Shown here piece by piece: positions 35,278 through 43,678 of a stretch of DNA of 64,000 nt. How positions within the stretch are numbered: the first letter of the stretch is position 1; each line of letters begins with the position of its first letter. A program made the position numbers and the translations under genes. The notes under the pieces are model-generated. The model saw only the letters and a list, made by a program, of their open reading frames with translations, searched no databases and was not told the origin of the DNA. Source of the stretch: Paeniglutamicibacter antarcticus_C (GTDB lineage Bacteria > Actinomycetota > Actinomycetes > Actinomycetales > Micrococcaceae); NCBI RefSeq assembly GCF_039544305.1, contig NZ_BAABLK010000091.1:1-64000 (forward strand), read 5' to 3'.

Positions 35278-36366
35278 TTAGATCTCCATCCCGAAGTGTT
35301 CGCTGAAGCGGATGTCGCCCTCGATCATGTCGTGCATGTCCGGGACCTCGTTGCGGAACATCAGGGTCCGCTCCACGCCCATGCCGAAGGCAAAACCGGA
35401 GTATTGCTCCGGGTCGATGCCAGCTGCGCGCAGCACGTTGGGGTTGACCATGCCGCAGCCGCCCCATTCGATCCAACGCGGTCCGCCCTTGGCGCCAGGG
35501 TGCCAGATGTCCAGTTCCGCCGAGGGCTCGGTGAACGGGAAGAAGTTGGGGCGCAGGCGGATGGAGGCGTCTTCGCCGAACATCTGACGGGCGAAGTGTT
35601 CAAGGGTGCCGCGCAGATCCGCCATGGTCAGGTCCTTGTCGATGGCCAGGCCCTCGAACTGGTGGAAGACCGGGGTGTGGGTGGCATCGAGCTCGTCGGT
35701 GCGGTAGACCCGTCCCGGGCACAGCACGTAGATCGGCAGTTCGCGCTCGAGCATAGAACGCACCTGCACCGGGGAGGTGTGGGTGCGCAGCAGCAGGTGC
35801 GAGTCCACGGGCTCAATGAAGAAAGTGTCCTGCATTTCGCGGGCCGGGTGGTCCGGGGCAAAGTTCAGCGCATCGAAGTTGAACCACTCGGATTCGATCT
35901 CCGGGCCCTCGGCGATTTCCCAGCCCATCCCCACGAAGATGTCCGAGACGCGGTCCTGCAAGGTGGACAGCGGGTGGCGTGCGCCAGCGCGGCGTCGGCG
36001 CGGCGCGGCGGTGACGTCAACGGTTTCCTCGGCCAGGATACGGGCGGCGTTCTCCGCCTCGAGCACCGTGGTGCGTTCGGCGAGGGCCTTGTTGACCCGG
36101 CCGCGGGAAGCACCCATGAGCTTGCCGGCGGTGGCCTTTTCGCTCTTGTCGAGGCGGCCGATTTCGCGGTTGGCCAGCGCCAGCGGAGACTTTTCCCCGG
36201 TGTGCCCCAGGCGCGCGGCCTTGAGCGCATCCAGGTTGCTTGCTGCGGCAAATGCGGCAAGCGCCGCTTGCACCACGGCGTCGATGCCGGGGCCGTCGGT
36301 GGGGTGCGGGACGACCGGTGGTTGGTCGTTCGCTACGGCCACTTCCGGATGGGTGGATTCAGACAT
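35278..36366 (-). CDS. pheS: Phenylalanyl-tRNA synthetase alpha subunit
   Basis: Catalytic class II subunit of PheRS, 362 residues. The N-terminal coiled-coil (about residues 25-110) grips tRNA. Motif 2 is seen around CPGRVYRTDELDATHTPVFH, and motif 3 around FGMGVERTLM near the C-terminus; the FTEPSAELDIW block forms the phenylalanine pocket. A possible -10 element, TAGAAT on the minus strand at 36419-36424, lies about 55 bases upstream of the start; its -35 is unclear. No T-box or attenuator leader is evident in the 154-base gap to the divergent gene. Confidence 0.97.
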   Translation of the reverse strand: MSESTHPEVAVANDQPPVVPHPTDGPGIDAVVQAALAAFAAASNLDALKAARLGHTGEKSPLALANREIGRLDKSEKATAGKLMGASRGRVNKALAERTTVLEAENAARILAEETVDVTAAPRRRRAGARHPLSTLQDRVSDIFVGMGWEIAEGPEIESEWFNFDALNFAPDHPAREMQDTFFIEPVDSHLLLRTHTSPVQVRSMLERELPIYVLCPGRVYRTDELDATHTPVFHQFEGLAIDKDLTMADLRGTLEHFARQMFGEDASIRLRPNFFPFTEPSAELDIWHPGAKGGPRWIEWGGCGMVNPNVLRAAGIDPEQYSGFAFGMGVERTLMFRNEVPDMHDMIEGDIRFSEHFGMEI

Positions 36367-36520
36367 GGGGTTCTACGGCCCTTTTCACTGTTGATTGTGC
36401 AGCTTGTTCTTCCCACCTATTCTAGGTGCTTCGCCCGGTGAGCCTTGAATCGCCGCCCGCAATGCGTTACCGCATGTCACTTGTGGACAGTCACTAGGGG
36501 CTTAGGCAATAGTTGAACCC

Positions 36521-38419
36521 ATGTCTCGACCCAAACGGTTCCTTGCCCTGCCTGCCGCAGCCCTGTTGATGGTCGGCTCACTGGCCGCCTGCTCAACACC
36601 TCCCTCCCCTGAATCCACCGCCGAGTCCTTGGCGGCTTCCCTTCAGTCCATGGACTTTTCCGCTGTTCCGCTCGCCGGGACCGATGCCAGCACCGCGAAT
36701 GCGGAACTGGCCGACGCGCTGAAGTCCCTGGAGTCCCTCGATCACACCGTCGTGCTGGATTCGGTCGGCGAGGACGAGGGATCGAAGGATCCCAAGACCG
36801 CAACGGCCACCTACACCACGGTGTGGGACATCGATTCCTCCGATCAGGACTGGAGCTACCAGACCACCGCAACGCTGGAATTCGACAAGGATTCCAAGAC
36901 GTGGATGGCCCGATACTCCCCCTCCATCGCGGTTCCCGGTCTTGAGGCCGGTCAATATGTGGGCAAGAAGGCTTCCATCGCCAAGCGCGGGGACATCCTT
37001 GGCGACAAGGACCAGACACTGATGACCGACCGATCCGTACTGCGCATCGGGATCGACAAGCATTCCCTTGAGGAGGGACAGTGGGAGTCTTCTGCCAAGA
37101 AGCTGGCGAAGCTGCTGGACATCGATGCTAAGGCCTATGCCTCGCGGGTCGCTGCCGGCGGAGCAAGCGCCTTCGTCGTGGCCCTGACGCTACGCGATGA
37201 CAACGACCGCACCGTCACCGATGCCCAGCTCCAAAACATCCACGGTGTGCTGGCCAAACCGGATTCTTTGCCGTTGGCACCCAGCCGCACCTTTGCCCGG
37301 GCGGTGCTGGGAACCGTTGGCGAGGCAACTGCCGAAATCCTGGCCGATTCCAAGGGCGGCATCGGTCCCGGGGACCAGGTAGGGCTCTCCGGCCTGCAAA
37401 AGACCTACCAGGACCAGCTCGCCGGAACCAAGGGCTACAGCATCGGCATCTACGACAAGGACAAGCAAGCGGTCTCGGACTTGGTCTCCCGTAAAGCGGT
37501 TGACGGCAAGGACCTGAAGACCTCCTTGGACGCAGATACCCAAGAGCTGGCCGAGTCCCTGATCGAAGACTCGGACAGCGACAGCGCCTTGGTTGCGGTG
37601 CGGCCCTCCGACGGGGCGATCCTTGCCGCAGCCAGCGGGCCGAGCAGCAACGCGCAAAACACAGCGCTGCTGGGCAAGTACGCCCCAGGTTCCACGTTCA
37701 AGGTGATCACCGCCCTGGCCATGCTGCGCTCGGGCCAGACCCCGGACTCCACCGTCGATTGCCCGGCCACCATGACGGTGGACGGCAAGAGCTTCAAGAA
37801 CTACGACGGCTACCCCTCAAGTGCTTTGGGAAAGATCCCGCTCTCCGAGGCCCTGGCGCAATCCTGCAACACCGTCTTCCTCGAAGGTGCCACCAAGGTC
37901 AAGGCGCCGGCCCTCGCTGAGGCAGCAGCCTCCCTGGGGCTGAACCCGAGCCCTTCCACGGGAGCCGACGCCTTCCTGGGGTCGGTACCGGATAAGTCGA
38001 CGGGGACGGCCCTGGCGGCCGGCGGCATTGGCCAAGGCACCGTCGAGGCCTCGGCACTGGGCATGGCCACGGTTGCTGCCTCGGTCCAGAACGCGGCCAC
38101 GGTGTCCCCGTACCTCGTGGACGGTGCCGATCCGGCGCCCGCGCCCAAGATCCCTTTAAGCGCGGCCGAAGCCAAGGCGTTGGCCGGGATGATGGCCGAA
38201 GTCGTTGACCACGGCACCTTGAAGGACCTCAAGCAACCTTCGGATCCCAAGATCATCGGCAAGAGCGGAACGGCTGAATACGACTCCGAACGCAACGCGC
38301 ACGCGTGGGTCATTGCCGCCCGCGGTGACCTTGCTGTCGCGGTCTTCGTGGGCGACGGCAGTGGCGGTGCGCAGACAGCCGGCCCGATTCTTGCAGGCTT
38401 CCTGGCAAAGACCCCGTAG
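36521..38419 (+). CDS. Class B penicillin-binding protein (peptidoglycan transpeptidase), lipoprotein-like
   Basis: A 632-residue D,D-transpeptidase. The N-terminus is a signal peptide with lipobox SLAACS (cysteine near residue 25), so it may be lipid-anchored. Residues about 40-160 resemble the NTF2-like MecA N-terminal domain, about 165-330 the PBP dimerisation domain, and the rest is transpeptidase. Active-site motifs are complete: S391-T-F-K394, S448-C-N450 and K581-S-G-T. It cross-links cell-wall peptides outside the membrane. The MecA-like head is seen in low-affinity class B proteins, so reduced beta-lactam affinity is possible but unproven. Confidence 0.92.
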   Translation: MSRPKRFLALPAAALLMVGSLAACSTPPSPESTAESLAASLQSMDFSAVPLAGTDASTANAELADALKSLESLDHTVVLDSVGEDEGSKDPKTATATYTTVWDIDSSDQDWSYQTTATLEFDKDSKTWMARYSPSIAVPGLEAGQYVGKKASIAKRGDILGDKDQTLMTDRSVLRIGIDKHSLEEGQWESSAKKLAKLLDIDAKAYASRVAAGGASAFVVALTLRDDNDRTVTDAQLQNIHGVLAKPDSLPLAPSRTFARAVLGTVGEATAEILADSKGGIGPGDQVGLSGLQKTYQDQLAGTKGYSIGIYDKDKQAVSDLVSRKAVDGKDLKTSLDADTQELAESLIEDSDSDSALVAVRPSDGAILAAASGPSSNAQNTALLGKYAPGSTFKVITALAMLRSGQTPDSTVDCPATMTVDGKSFKNYDGYPSSALGKIPLSEALAQSCNTVFLEGATKVKAPALAEAAASLGLNPSPSTGADAFLGSVPDKSTGTALAAGGIGQGTVEASALGMATVAASVQNAATVSPYLVDGADPAPAPKIPLSAAEAKALAGMMAEVVDHGTLKDLKQPSDPKIIGKSGTAEYDSERNAHAWVIAARGDLAVAVFVGDGSGGAQTAGPILAGFLAKTP

Positions 38420-38444
38420 CGTCGAACGACGTTCCCCAGGCACG

Positions 38445-38500
38445 AAGCTAAGGGACCGACCGGTTCCGGAAATTTCCGGGACCGGTCGGTCCCTTAGCTT
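38445..38500. terminator. Very long bidirectional hairpin
   Basis: AAGCTAAGGGACCGACCGGT (38445-38464) pairs perfectly with 38481-38500, and the inner 38465-38480 continues the stem with CCGGAAATTTCCGG, giving about 28 paired bases with almost no loop. It lies between convergent genes and should stop transcription from both sides. Confidence 0.8.
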
Positions 38501-38537
38501 TGTGCGGCCGAACCGCTTGGTCGAGCTCGACGAAGAC

Positions 38538-39194
38538 CTAAGCGTGTGCCTGCGAGGTTTCCTCGGGGCGGCGCATCATGACCACGGCAACGACGGCACC
38601 CAATATGGCGAGCACACCAAATCCGAGGGACAGGTACAACGAGGTGTTGTCCTTTTCCTTGGCCACTGCGGTCATGTCACCGCTGGCAGCGCGCATGTCG
38701 AAGCTGACGGTGTTTCCGTCGATCTCCGCGCCGGCGCTGGCGGAGGTGACCTCACCGGGGAAGGTGATGGTCATCGTTGACTCTGAGAGTGTCGCGGGAT
38801 CGGCACCGGCTAGCCCCTGGGCCGAGAAGTAGTACAGTCCGTCGCGGAACTCGATGTCCAGCTTCGGGCCAAGCTCGCCGGAGATATCGCTCATTTCAGT
38901 CAGCGATTTGTCCTTCACGCTGAAGGTATAGCCCTTGAAGCCATCCTTGTCGTAGGGAGCTTTCGTGGCATCGGCGGGGAAGCTCTTGAAAAGCTCTGCC
39001 TCGGAGGTGCCCATCTGGCCCAGCATCTCGTCGACGCTTGCATCACCGATGAGCTTCTGATCAAAGGCCATCACCATGTCCAGTGATGCTTTTTCCGGGC
39101 TTGAGACCAGCAGATCCACATCCACCTTCATGCAACCTGTCAGGCTCAACACCAATGCCAGCATGACACCAATGACGGATACGATCTTCTTCAT
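38538..39194 (-). CDS. LppM-like lipoprotein
   Basis: A 218-residue envelope protein. The signal peptide ends in the lipobox SLTGC (cysteine near residue 21). The extracellular domain contains KVDVDLLVSSPEKASLDMVM and TMTITFPGEVTSASAGAEID, resembling the LppM domain of actinobacterial lipoproteins. A C-terminal span (LSLGFGVLAILGAVVAVVMM) is followed by a short RRPEE tail, so it is anchored at both ends. LppM of Mycobacterium affects host phagosome trafficking; the role in a free-living relative is unknown. The convergent PBP gene shares its terminator. Confidence 0.8.
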   Translation of the reverse strand: MKKIVSVIGVMLALVLSLTGCMKVDVDLLVSSPEKASLDMVMAFDQKLIGDASVDEMLGQMGTSEAELFKSFPADATKAPYDKDGFKGYTFSVKDKSLTEMSDISGELGPKLDIEFRDGLYYFSAQGLAGADPATLSESTMTITFPGEVTSASAGAEIDGNTVSFDMRAASGDMTAVAKEKDNTSLYLSLGFGVLAILGAVVAVVMMRRPEETSQAHA

Positions 39195-39350
39195 GAATTC
39201 TCCTCCACATACGGGGCATTGTTCGGCAAGGATGCTCCCGGTTCAACAGTCAACTGTAGTGGTTGCGATGCCCGCCCCAAGAATTGCCACAACACCCTGC
39301 GCCCGGGATCGCCAAGGCTCCCCAGGGGCCGGGCACTACACTGGGGGACC

Positions 39351-39854
39351 ATGGACACGTGGGCATGCACACGCGAAGCGGTAAATTGGCTCAATCTCAG
39401 CACGCTCGCCGGGTTGGGGCTCGCGACTGTCAGCCGGTGTCGCATGGTGCGCGGACACCGGGGAATCCTCTTGGCACGAAACTACCCGCTCCCGTGGCCC
39501 AAGGCCGGGGCCTTCACCGTAGGAAACGTCGTCTTCCTGCGGGCCCGGCTAAGCGGACCGGATTCGCCCGCCGGGTTGCTGGCCCATGAGGAAACCCACG
39601 CCACCCAATACGCCTTGTTCCTGGGACTGCCCTTCCTCCCGCTGTATCTCGTGGCGGCAGGCTACTCATGGCTGCGGACCTCTGATTCCGCATCCATGAA
39701 TCCCTTTGAACGTGCCGCAGGCCTTCAGACAGGCGGCTATTGCGAATTTCCCAGCCGGCCGCTAATGCCTGTGCTTCTAGCCGGATCGCGCAGGGTCCTT
39801 GGCCGGATCCCGCGGCGCTCTTCTCCCCCGCCATTTGCAGGAGGCACCGCATGA
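39351..39854 (+). CDS. Small HEXXH-motif membrane-associated protein
   Basis: A 167-residue protein from the ATG at 39351. The zinc-protease-like motif HEETH sits in LLAHEETHATQYALFLGLPF near residue 85, followed by a hydrophobic stretch (LPFLPLYLVAAGYSWL) that may lie in or on the membrane. A basic GHRGILLARNYPLPWP block precedes it. No full peptidase family could be assigned, and no third zinc ligand is certain. Its stop overlaps the next start as ATGA, so the SIMPL-domain protein is translationally coupled. Function unknown; a metal-dependent hydrolase is possible. Confidence 0.65.
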   Translation: MDTWACTREAVNWLNLSTLAGLGLATVSRCRMVRGHRGILLARNYPLPWPKAGAFTVGNVVFLRARLSGPDSPAGLLAHEETHATQYALFLGLPFLPLYLVAAGYSWLRTSDSASMNPFERAAGLQTGGYCEFPSRPLMPVLLAGSRRVLGRIPRRSSPPPFAGGTA

Positions 39855-40510
39855 ACCCGACACCCACGATCACGGTCACAGGGGCCGCAGCCACTTCGGC
39901 TATCCCAGATGCCATGGGCATTTCCCTCACCGTCCACGCCCATCATGAACAAGGTGCCGAATCATTGGCATGCGCCTCGGCCTCGGCGCGCGAAGTCATC
40001 GCCGCAATCCTCGAAGTTGCCCCGAATGCCTCCTTGGCCACCACTGGAATCACCCTTGCACCCCGGACCAACTGGCGCACCGACGAATCGGTAATGATCG
40101 GGTATGACGCCCATACCACCCTGGCGGCCACTGGCTTGGCGGTGGATGCCGTGGGCTTGGTCTTGTTGGCAGCAGTCGATGCCGGCGGCGATTCCCTGCG
40201 GATAGATTCCCTGTGTGCCGATCTCACCGATCCTTCTCTTGCCTTGGAAAAGGCCCGGGAGTTGGCCTTCGCCGATGCACTGGCCAAGGCCGGACACCTG
40301 GCATTGCTGGCAGGTGTCCGGCTCGGTGCCCCGCTGCGGATCCGCGAATCCCCCGAGGCTCCCCCACCTCATTTCAAACGGGTCACGGCATCACCCATGG
40401 CCGCTAAATCGATGCCGGTCGTTGCCGGCAGCCGCGAGCTGGCCGTGGCACTTGAAGTGCAATGGGAGCTGGTTGCCGATGCCCAAGAACCCGATGCAGG
40501 GACCGGCTAG
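39851..40510 (+). CDS. SIMPL-domain (DUF541) protein
   Basis: A 219-residue protein with the SIMPL fold: ITVTGAAATSAIPDAMGISL at the N-terminus, LATTGITLAPRTNW in the middle and the helical LEKARELAFADALAKAGHLA block. There is no signal peptide, while many relatives are periplasmic. The ATG at 39851 is inside the HEETH gene's stop codon and has GGAGG upstream (39839-39844). SIMPL proteins have no agreed function; some bind signalling partners or oligomerise. Its end overlaps the end of the convergent pcp gene by four bases or less. Confidence 0.82.
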   Translation: MNPTPTITVTGAAATSAIPDAMGISLTVHAHHEQGAESLACASASAREVIAAILEVAPNASLATTGITLAPRTNWRTDESVMIGYDAHTTLAATGLAVDAVGLVLLAAVDAGGDSLRIDSLCADLTDPSLALEKARELAFADALAKAGHLALLAGVRLGAPLRIRESPEAPPPHFKRVTASPMAAKSMPVVAGSRELAVALEVQWELVADAQEPDAGTG

Positions 40511-41139
40511 TACTCCGTACCGGCGCTGATCAGCGGTTCGGCCACGTCGCTCGAGGCCAACAGCCCCACGGTGGCCACGGCCTGTGCCATTTGCCCCAAG
40601 CCTTGGTCGGTCTCATCCATCCACGGGACGTGGATGAATCCACCACGGACCCCGGGTGTCGATTCCAACCTGTGCATCAGCCAATAGAACATCTGGTTGC
40701 ACACGAAACTGCCCGCCGTGTAGGAAATATTTACGTCGATGGCTGCACGTTCATCGCCCGATTCACGCAGCACCTGCACGGCAGCCTTGAGCGGAAGCGT
40801 GGAAAAGTAGGCGTTCGGTCCGTCCTGGCACACCGGTACATCGATCGGTTGGGCCCCTGAGTTATCCACGATGCGGGCATCGATGTGGTTGATGGCCACC
40901 TTTTCCAGAGCCATCGTGGCTCTTCCGGCGGCCAAGCCCAGGCCGATCACGACGCTGGGGCTGTAGCGCTCCAGCAATGCGTCAAGCTGCGCCGGCGCAG
41001 TGGCGAACACGCACGGAAGCTGTGCGGCCTTTGCTTCAATTCCCTGTTCAACCAGGATTGCGGCGGCTTGTTGGGCAATCGCGAATGAGGGATTGAACCC
41101 GCGATCACCGAAGGGCTCGAAGCCGGTCAGCAGGATCAT
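40507..41139 (-). CDS. pcp: Pyroglutamyl-peptidase I
   Basis: Cysteine peptidase of family C15 that removes N-terminal pyroglutamate from peptides in the cytosol. The 210-residue protein has ILLTGFEPFGDRGFNPS at the N-terminus, the catalytic Glu region around SPSVVIGLGLAAGR, the nucleophile in SYTAGSFVCNQMFYWLMH near residue 140 and the histidine in GGFIHVPW near residue 165. ATG at 41139 overlaps the NUDIX stop as ATGA, so the two are coupled. Longer in-frame starts would run into the NUDIX gene and lack family similarity. Confidence 0.93.
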   Translation of the reverse strand: MILLTGFEPFGDRGFNPSFAIAQQAAAILVEQGIEAKAAQLPCVFATAPAQLDALLERYSPSVVIGLGLAAGRATMALEKVAINHIDARIVDNSGAQPIDVPVCQDGPNAYFSTLPLKAAVQVLRESGDERAAIDVNISYTAGSFVCNQMFYWLMHRLESTPGVRGGFIHVPWMDETDQGLGQMAQAVATVGLLASSDVAEPLISAGTEY

Positions 41140-41570
41140 CGGGTTGCTCCGGCCGTGGTGTAGGCGAGGACTGCTTGCACGATCGGGAGGTCCGCAGGGA
41201 TCCAGTCCAGGGCTTCCAGGGCCTCGGTGTCTAAATCCACCCAAGCCAATTGGTCGTGGTCCTCGAGCGTCGCGGGGGTACCTGCTGTGATCTCGGCAAA
41301 CCAGACACGCATCGCCGCGTTCTCGTCCAGTATCCAGCCTTGGGGCACCGGCCCGAAGACCTCGCTTCCAAGAGCGACCTCGATGCCGAGTTCCTCGGCC
41401 AGTTCGCGTCTGACGCCGGCCTCGCAGATCTCCCCCGCCTCAAGCTTTCCACCGGGGAATTCCCATAACCCGGCCAGTGCCGGCGGTGATGTGCGCCGCG
41501 CGGCCAGGAGTTTGCGCGGGGCCTCGAGCGAGTCCAGGATCGCTGCTGCGACGATTTGCTTGTAGGCCAT
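41136..41570 (-). CDS. NUDIX hydrolase (MutT-like)
   Basis: A 144-residue pyrophosphohydrolase. The NUDIX box is complete: GKLEAGEICEAGVRRELAEE followed by LG, fitting GX5EX7REUXEEXGU. MAYKQIVAAAILDSLEAPRK at the N-terminus and the WEFPGGK strand match the MutT/8-oxo-dGTP diphosphatase branch, which cleans oxidised nucleotides. ATG at 41570 has AAGGA nine bases upstream, inside the end of the CDF gene. Substrate assignment is by similarity only. Confidence 0.88.
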   Translation of the reverse strand: MAYKQIVAAAILDSLEAPRKLLAARRTSPPALAGLWEFPGGKLEAGEICEAGVRRELAEELGIEVALGSEVFGPVPQGWILDENAAMRVWFAEITAGTPATLEDHDQLAWVDLDTEALEALDWIPADLPIVQAVLAYTTAGATR

Positions 41571-41574
41571 GGAA

Positions 41575-42522
41575 CTATCCTTGCTCAACACTGGTCTGGT
41601 TTTTCGTTTCGGTCGCCTCCAGGATGTCGGGTTCGATGTAGATGACGCATTTGAGCGGCACCGCGGCACGTATGCGTGATTCCGCCCCGTCGATGGCCGC
41701 GGCGATCTGCCCACCGCTGGCATTCACCGGCACCGACACCTTGGCGGCGACAAGGATCTCTTCGGGGCCCAGGTGCAGGGTCTTGAGGTGGATGACGTTG
41801 GCGCCCTGTGCCGAGATTGCGGCCGAAATCAGGTTGACATGTTCCACCGTTGCCGATTCACCAAGCAACAACGATTTGGTTTCCAGTGCCAGCACGATCG
41901 CGATGACCACCAGCAACAAGCCGATGCAAGCGGTGCCGGCCGCATCGAATACGCCGTTTCCTGTCACCAGCGTGAGGCTGACTCCGCACAGTGCCAGAAC
42001 CAGGCCGACGAGCGCACCAAGGTCTTCGAGCAGGATCACCGGAAGTTCGGGGGCCTTGGCGGTGCGAATGAATTTGGCCCACGTCTGCTTCCCGCGCACC
42101 AGGTTCGACTCCTTGATGGCCGTGCGGAACGAGAAACTCTCGGCAATGATCGCACCGCCCAGCACCGCCAGCGGTACCCACCACCACTTTCCTTCGATAC
42201 CGTGTGGATCCTTGAACTTCTGCCACGCCTCGAACAGCGCAAAGAGGCCACCGACGCTAAAGAGTACGATCGAAACGATGAATGAATAGACGTAGCGTTC
42301 GCGGCCATAGCCAAAGGGGTGCTCCACGTCGGCTTCACGGCGCGCTTTCTTCCCCCCGACGAGCAGCAGAATCTGGTTGCCGGAGTCGGCCACCGAGTGG
42401 ATTGCCTCGGCGAGCATGGAAGATGACGCAGTCACGGCCCAGGCCACAAACTTGAACACTGCAATGGTCAGGTTGGCTGCCAGTGCGGCGACCACGGCTT
42501 TCGTACCGCCGGATGATGCCAT
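41575..42522 (-). CDS. Cation diffusion facilitator (CDF) metal efflux transporter
   Basis: A 315-residue inner-membrane metal/proton antiporter. MLAEAIHSVADSGNQILLLVG is span II with metal-binding His and Asp; HPFGYGRERYVYSFIVS is the conserved loop into span III. About six spans are followed by a cytosolic C-terminal domain of some 90 residues (ILVAAKVSVPVNAS). Zinc, iron, manganese or cobalt are candidates. It is the first gene of a minus-strand run with NUDIX and pcp. A long inverted repeat 37-76 bases upstream suggests metal-dependent control. Confidence 0.9.
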   Translation of the reverse strand: MASSGGTKAVVAALAANLTIAVFKFVAWAVTASSSMLAEAIHSVADSGNQILLLVGGKKARREADVEHPFGYGRERYVYSFIVSIVLFSVGGLFALFEAWQKFKDPHGIEGKWWWVPLAVLGGAIIAESFSFRTAIKESNLVRGKQTWAKFIRTAKAPELPVILLEDLGALVGLVLALCGVSLTLVTGNGVFDAAGTACIGLLLVVIAIVLALETKSLLLGESATVEHVNLISAAISAQGANVIHLKTLHLGPEEILVAAKVSVPVNASGGQIAAAIDGAESRIRAAVPLKCVIYIEPDILEATETKNQTSVEQG

Positions 42523-42558
42523 GTCTGATTCTGCCTTCTGTCGTAGGTTATGGGCGAA

Positions 42559-42598
42559 GCGGGCACGATATGCCGCGCATTAAGAATATAGTGCCCGC
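42559..42598 (-). promoter_or_regulatory. Inverted repeat upstream of the CDF gene
   Basis: GCGGGCACGATAT (42559-42571) and ATATAGTGCCCGC (42586-42598) match in 12 of 13 positions with a 14-base gap. Thirty bases further upstream a perfect TATTCGAATA (42617-42626) lies in an AT-rich patch. Either may be a metalloregulator operator, or the first could be an RNA hairpin in the 5' leader. Confidence 0.45.
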
Positions 42599-42678
42599 CG
42601 TGGCGCACGTGGATGGTATTCGAATAATATTTCCCCAATCCTATGGCAGGGGCTTTCACAGCGTCCGAGGCCGGTGTA

Positions 42679-43593
42679 CTAGGTACAGTTCCGGCGTTGC
42701 GCGCGCGCCGAGGCATAAAGGCACACCGTCGCGGCGGTGCCCACATTCAGCGATTCGACCTTCCCGTACAGCGGTACCGCCACCCGATGGTCTGCACGGG
42801 CCATTTCGGCTTCTTCAAGACCTTGGCCTTCATTGCCAAAGAGCCACACCGTGGGAGATTCCAACCGGGGCTCCTCCAGCATGGCCTTGTCTTGGTTTTC
42901 GTTGCGGCGTGCGGCGCTGTCGTCTTGGAGCACATCGAGGTCCGCGGCGCCATAGCCGTCGGCGGCCAGGACCGTGCAACCCTGGGCTTTGAGGGTGGTG
43001 ATCGTATGGCCGAAGTCGGCATTGGTGATGACAGGCAGGTGGAAAATCGAACCGACCGTTGAGCGCACCGCCTTGGGGTTGTAGATATCGACGCTGCCGG
43101 AGGTGAACACCACTGCGTCTGCACCGGCTGCTGCTGCCGCCCGCAGGATAGTCCCGGCGTTTCCCGGGTCCTGGACACGGCACAACACCGCCACGAGGCG
43201 TGGATTAAGCCCGGCCACAGCCTCGAGGCTCGTTTCCGGGATCAGGCAGGTGGCCACGATGCCCTGCGGGGTGACGGTGTCGGCCATCGCGGACAAGACC
43301 TCGGCACTGACCAGCCGGGTTCGCACGCCGCTGGCCTTGGCGGCCATTTCCTCGAATTCCGGGTAACGGTCAAGGCATTCCTCCGTCGCGTAGAGCGCAC
43401 GCACGACCGGCTGGCCGCCGTGCCCGGCGTTGTGCAGATGCAAGGCCATCGCCTCGCGTACGGATTGGGGCCCCTCGGCCAAAAATTCCCCGCTCCGGGC
43501 GCGCCCGGTGCGGGTGGCCAGGCGGGCAACCTCACGGACCTTCTCGGCACGCACGTTGGTCATGGTTTCTTCGCTATACCCGGCTTGGTTCAT
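42679..43593 (-). CDS. SpoU/TrmH-family RNA 2'-O-methyltransferase
   Basis: A 304-residue SPOUT methyltransferase. The N-terminal substrate-binding domain has GEFLAEGPQSVREAMALHL; the knotted catalytic domain has CRVQDPGNAGTILRAAAAAG, TVWLFGNEGQGLEEAEMARA (read in that order) and the final KVESLNVGTAATVCLYASAR. It probably methylates a ribose in 23S rRNA or tRNA. ATG at 43593 (MNQAGYSEE) is preferred; ATG at 43563 is an alternative. It lies downstream of infC-rpmI-rplT on the same strand, separated by a strong hairpin. Confidence 0.9.
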   Translation of the reverse strand: MNQAGYSEETMTNVRAEKVREVARLATRTGRARSGEFLAEGPQSVREAMALHLHNAGHGGQPVVRALYATEECLDRYPEFEEMAAKASGVRTRLVSAEVLSAMADTVTPQGIVATCLIPETSLEAVAGLNPRLVAVLCRVQDPGNAGTILRAAAAAGADAVVFTSGSVDIYNPKAVRSTVGSIFHLPVITNADFGHTITTLKAQGCTVLAADGYGAADLDVLQDDSAARRNENQDKAMLEEPRLESPTVWLFGNEGQGLEEAEMARADHRVAVPLYGKVESLNVGTAATVCLYASARAQRRNCT

Positions 43594-43617
43594 GGAACCG
43601 ACTTTACCGGGGATACA

Positions 43618-43655
43618 CCAAAGGGACGGAATCACGATGGATTCCGTCCCTTTGG
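43618..43655 (-). terminator. Terminator after rplT
   Basis: A 16-bp perfect stem (CCAAAGGGACGGAATC at 43618-43633 with 43640-43655) and a 6-base loop lie about 25 bases after the rplT stop on the minus strand. Confidence 0.75.
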
Positions 43656-43678
43656 TCAAGAGCTTAGAAGCTCAAGGA

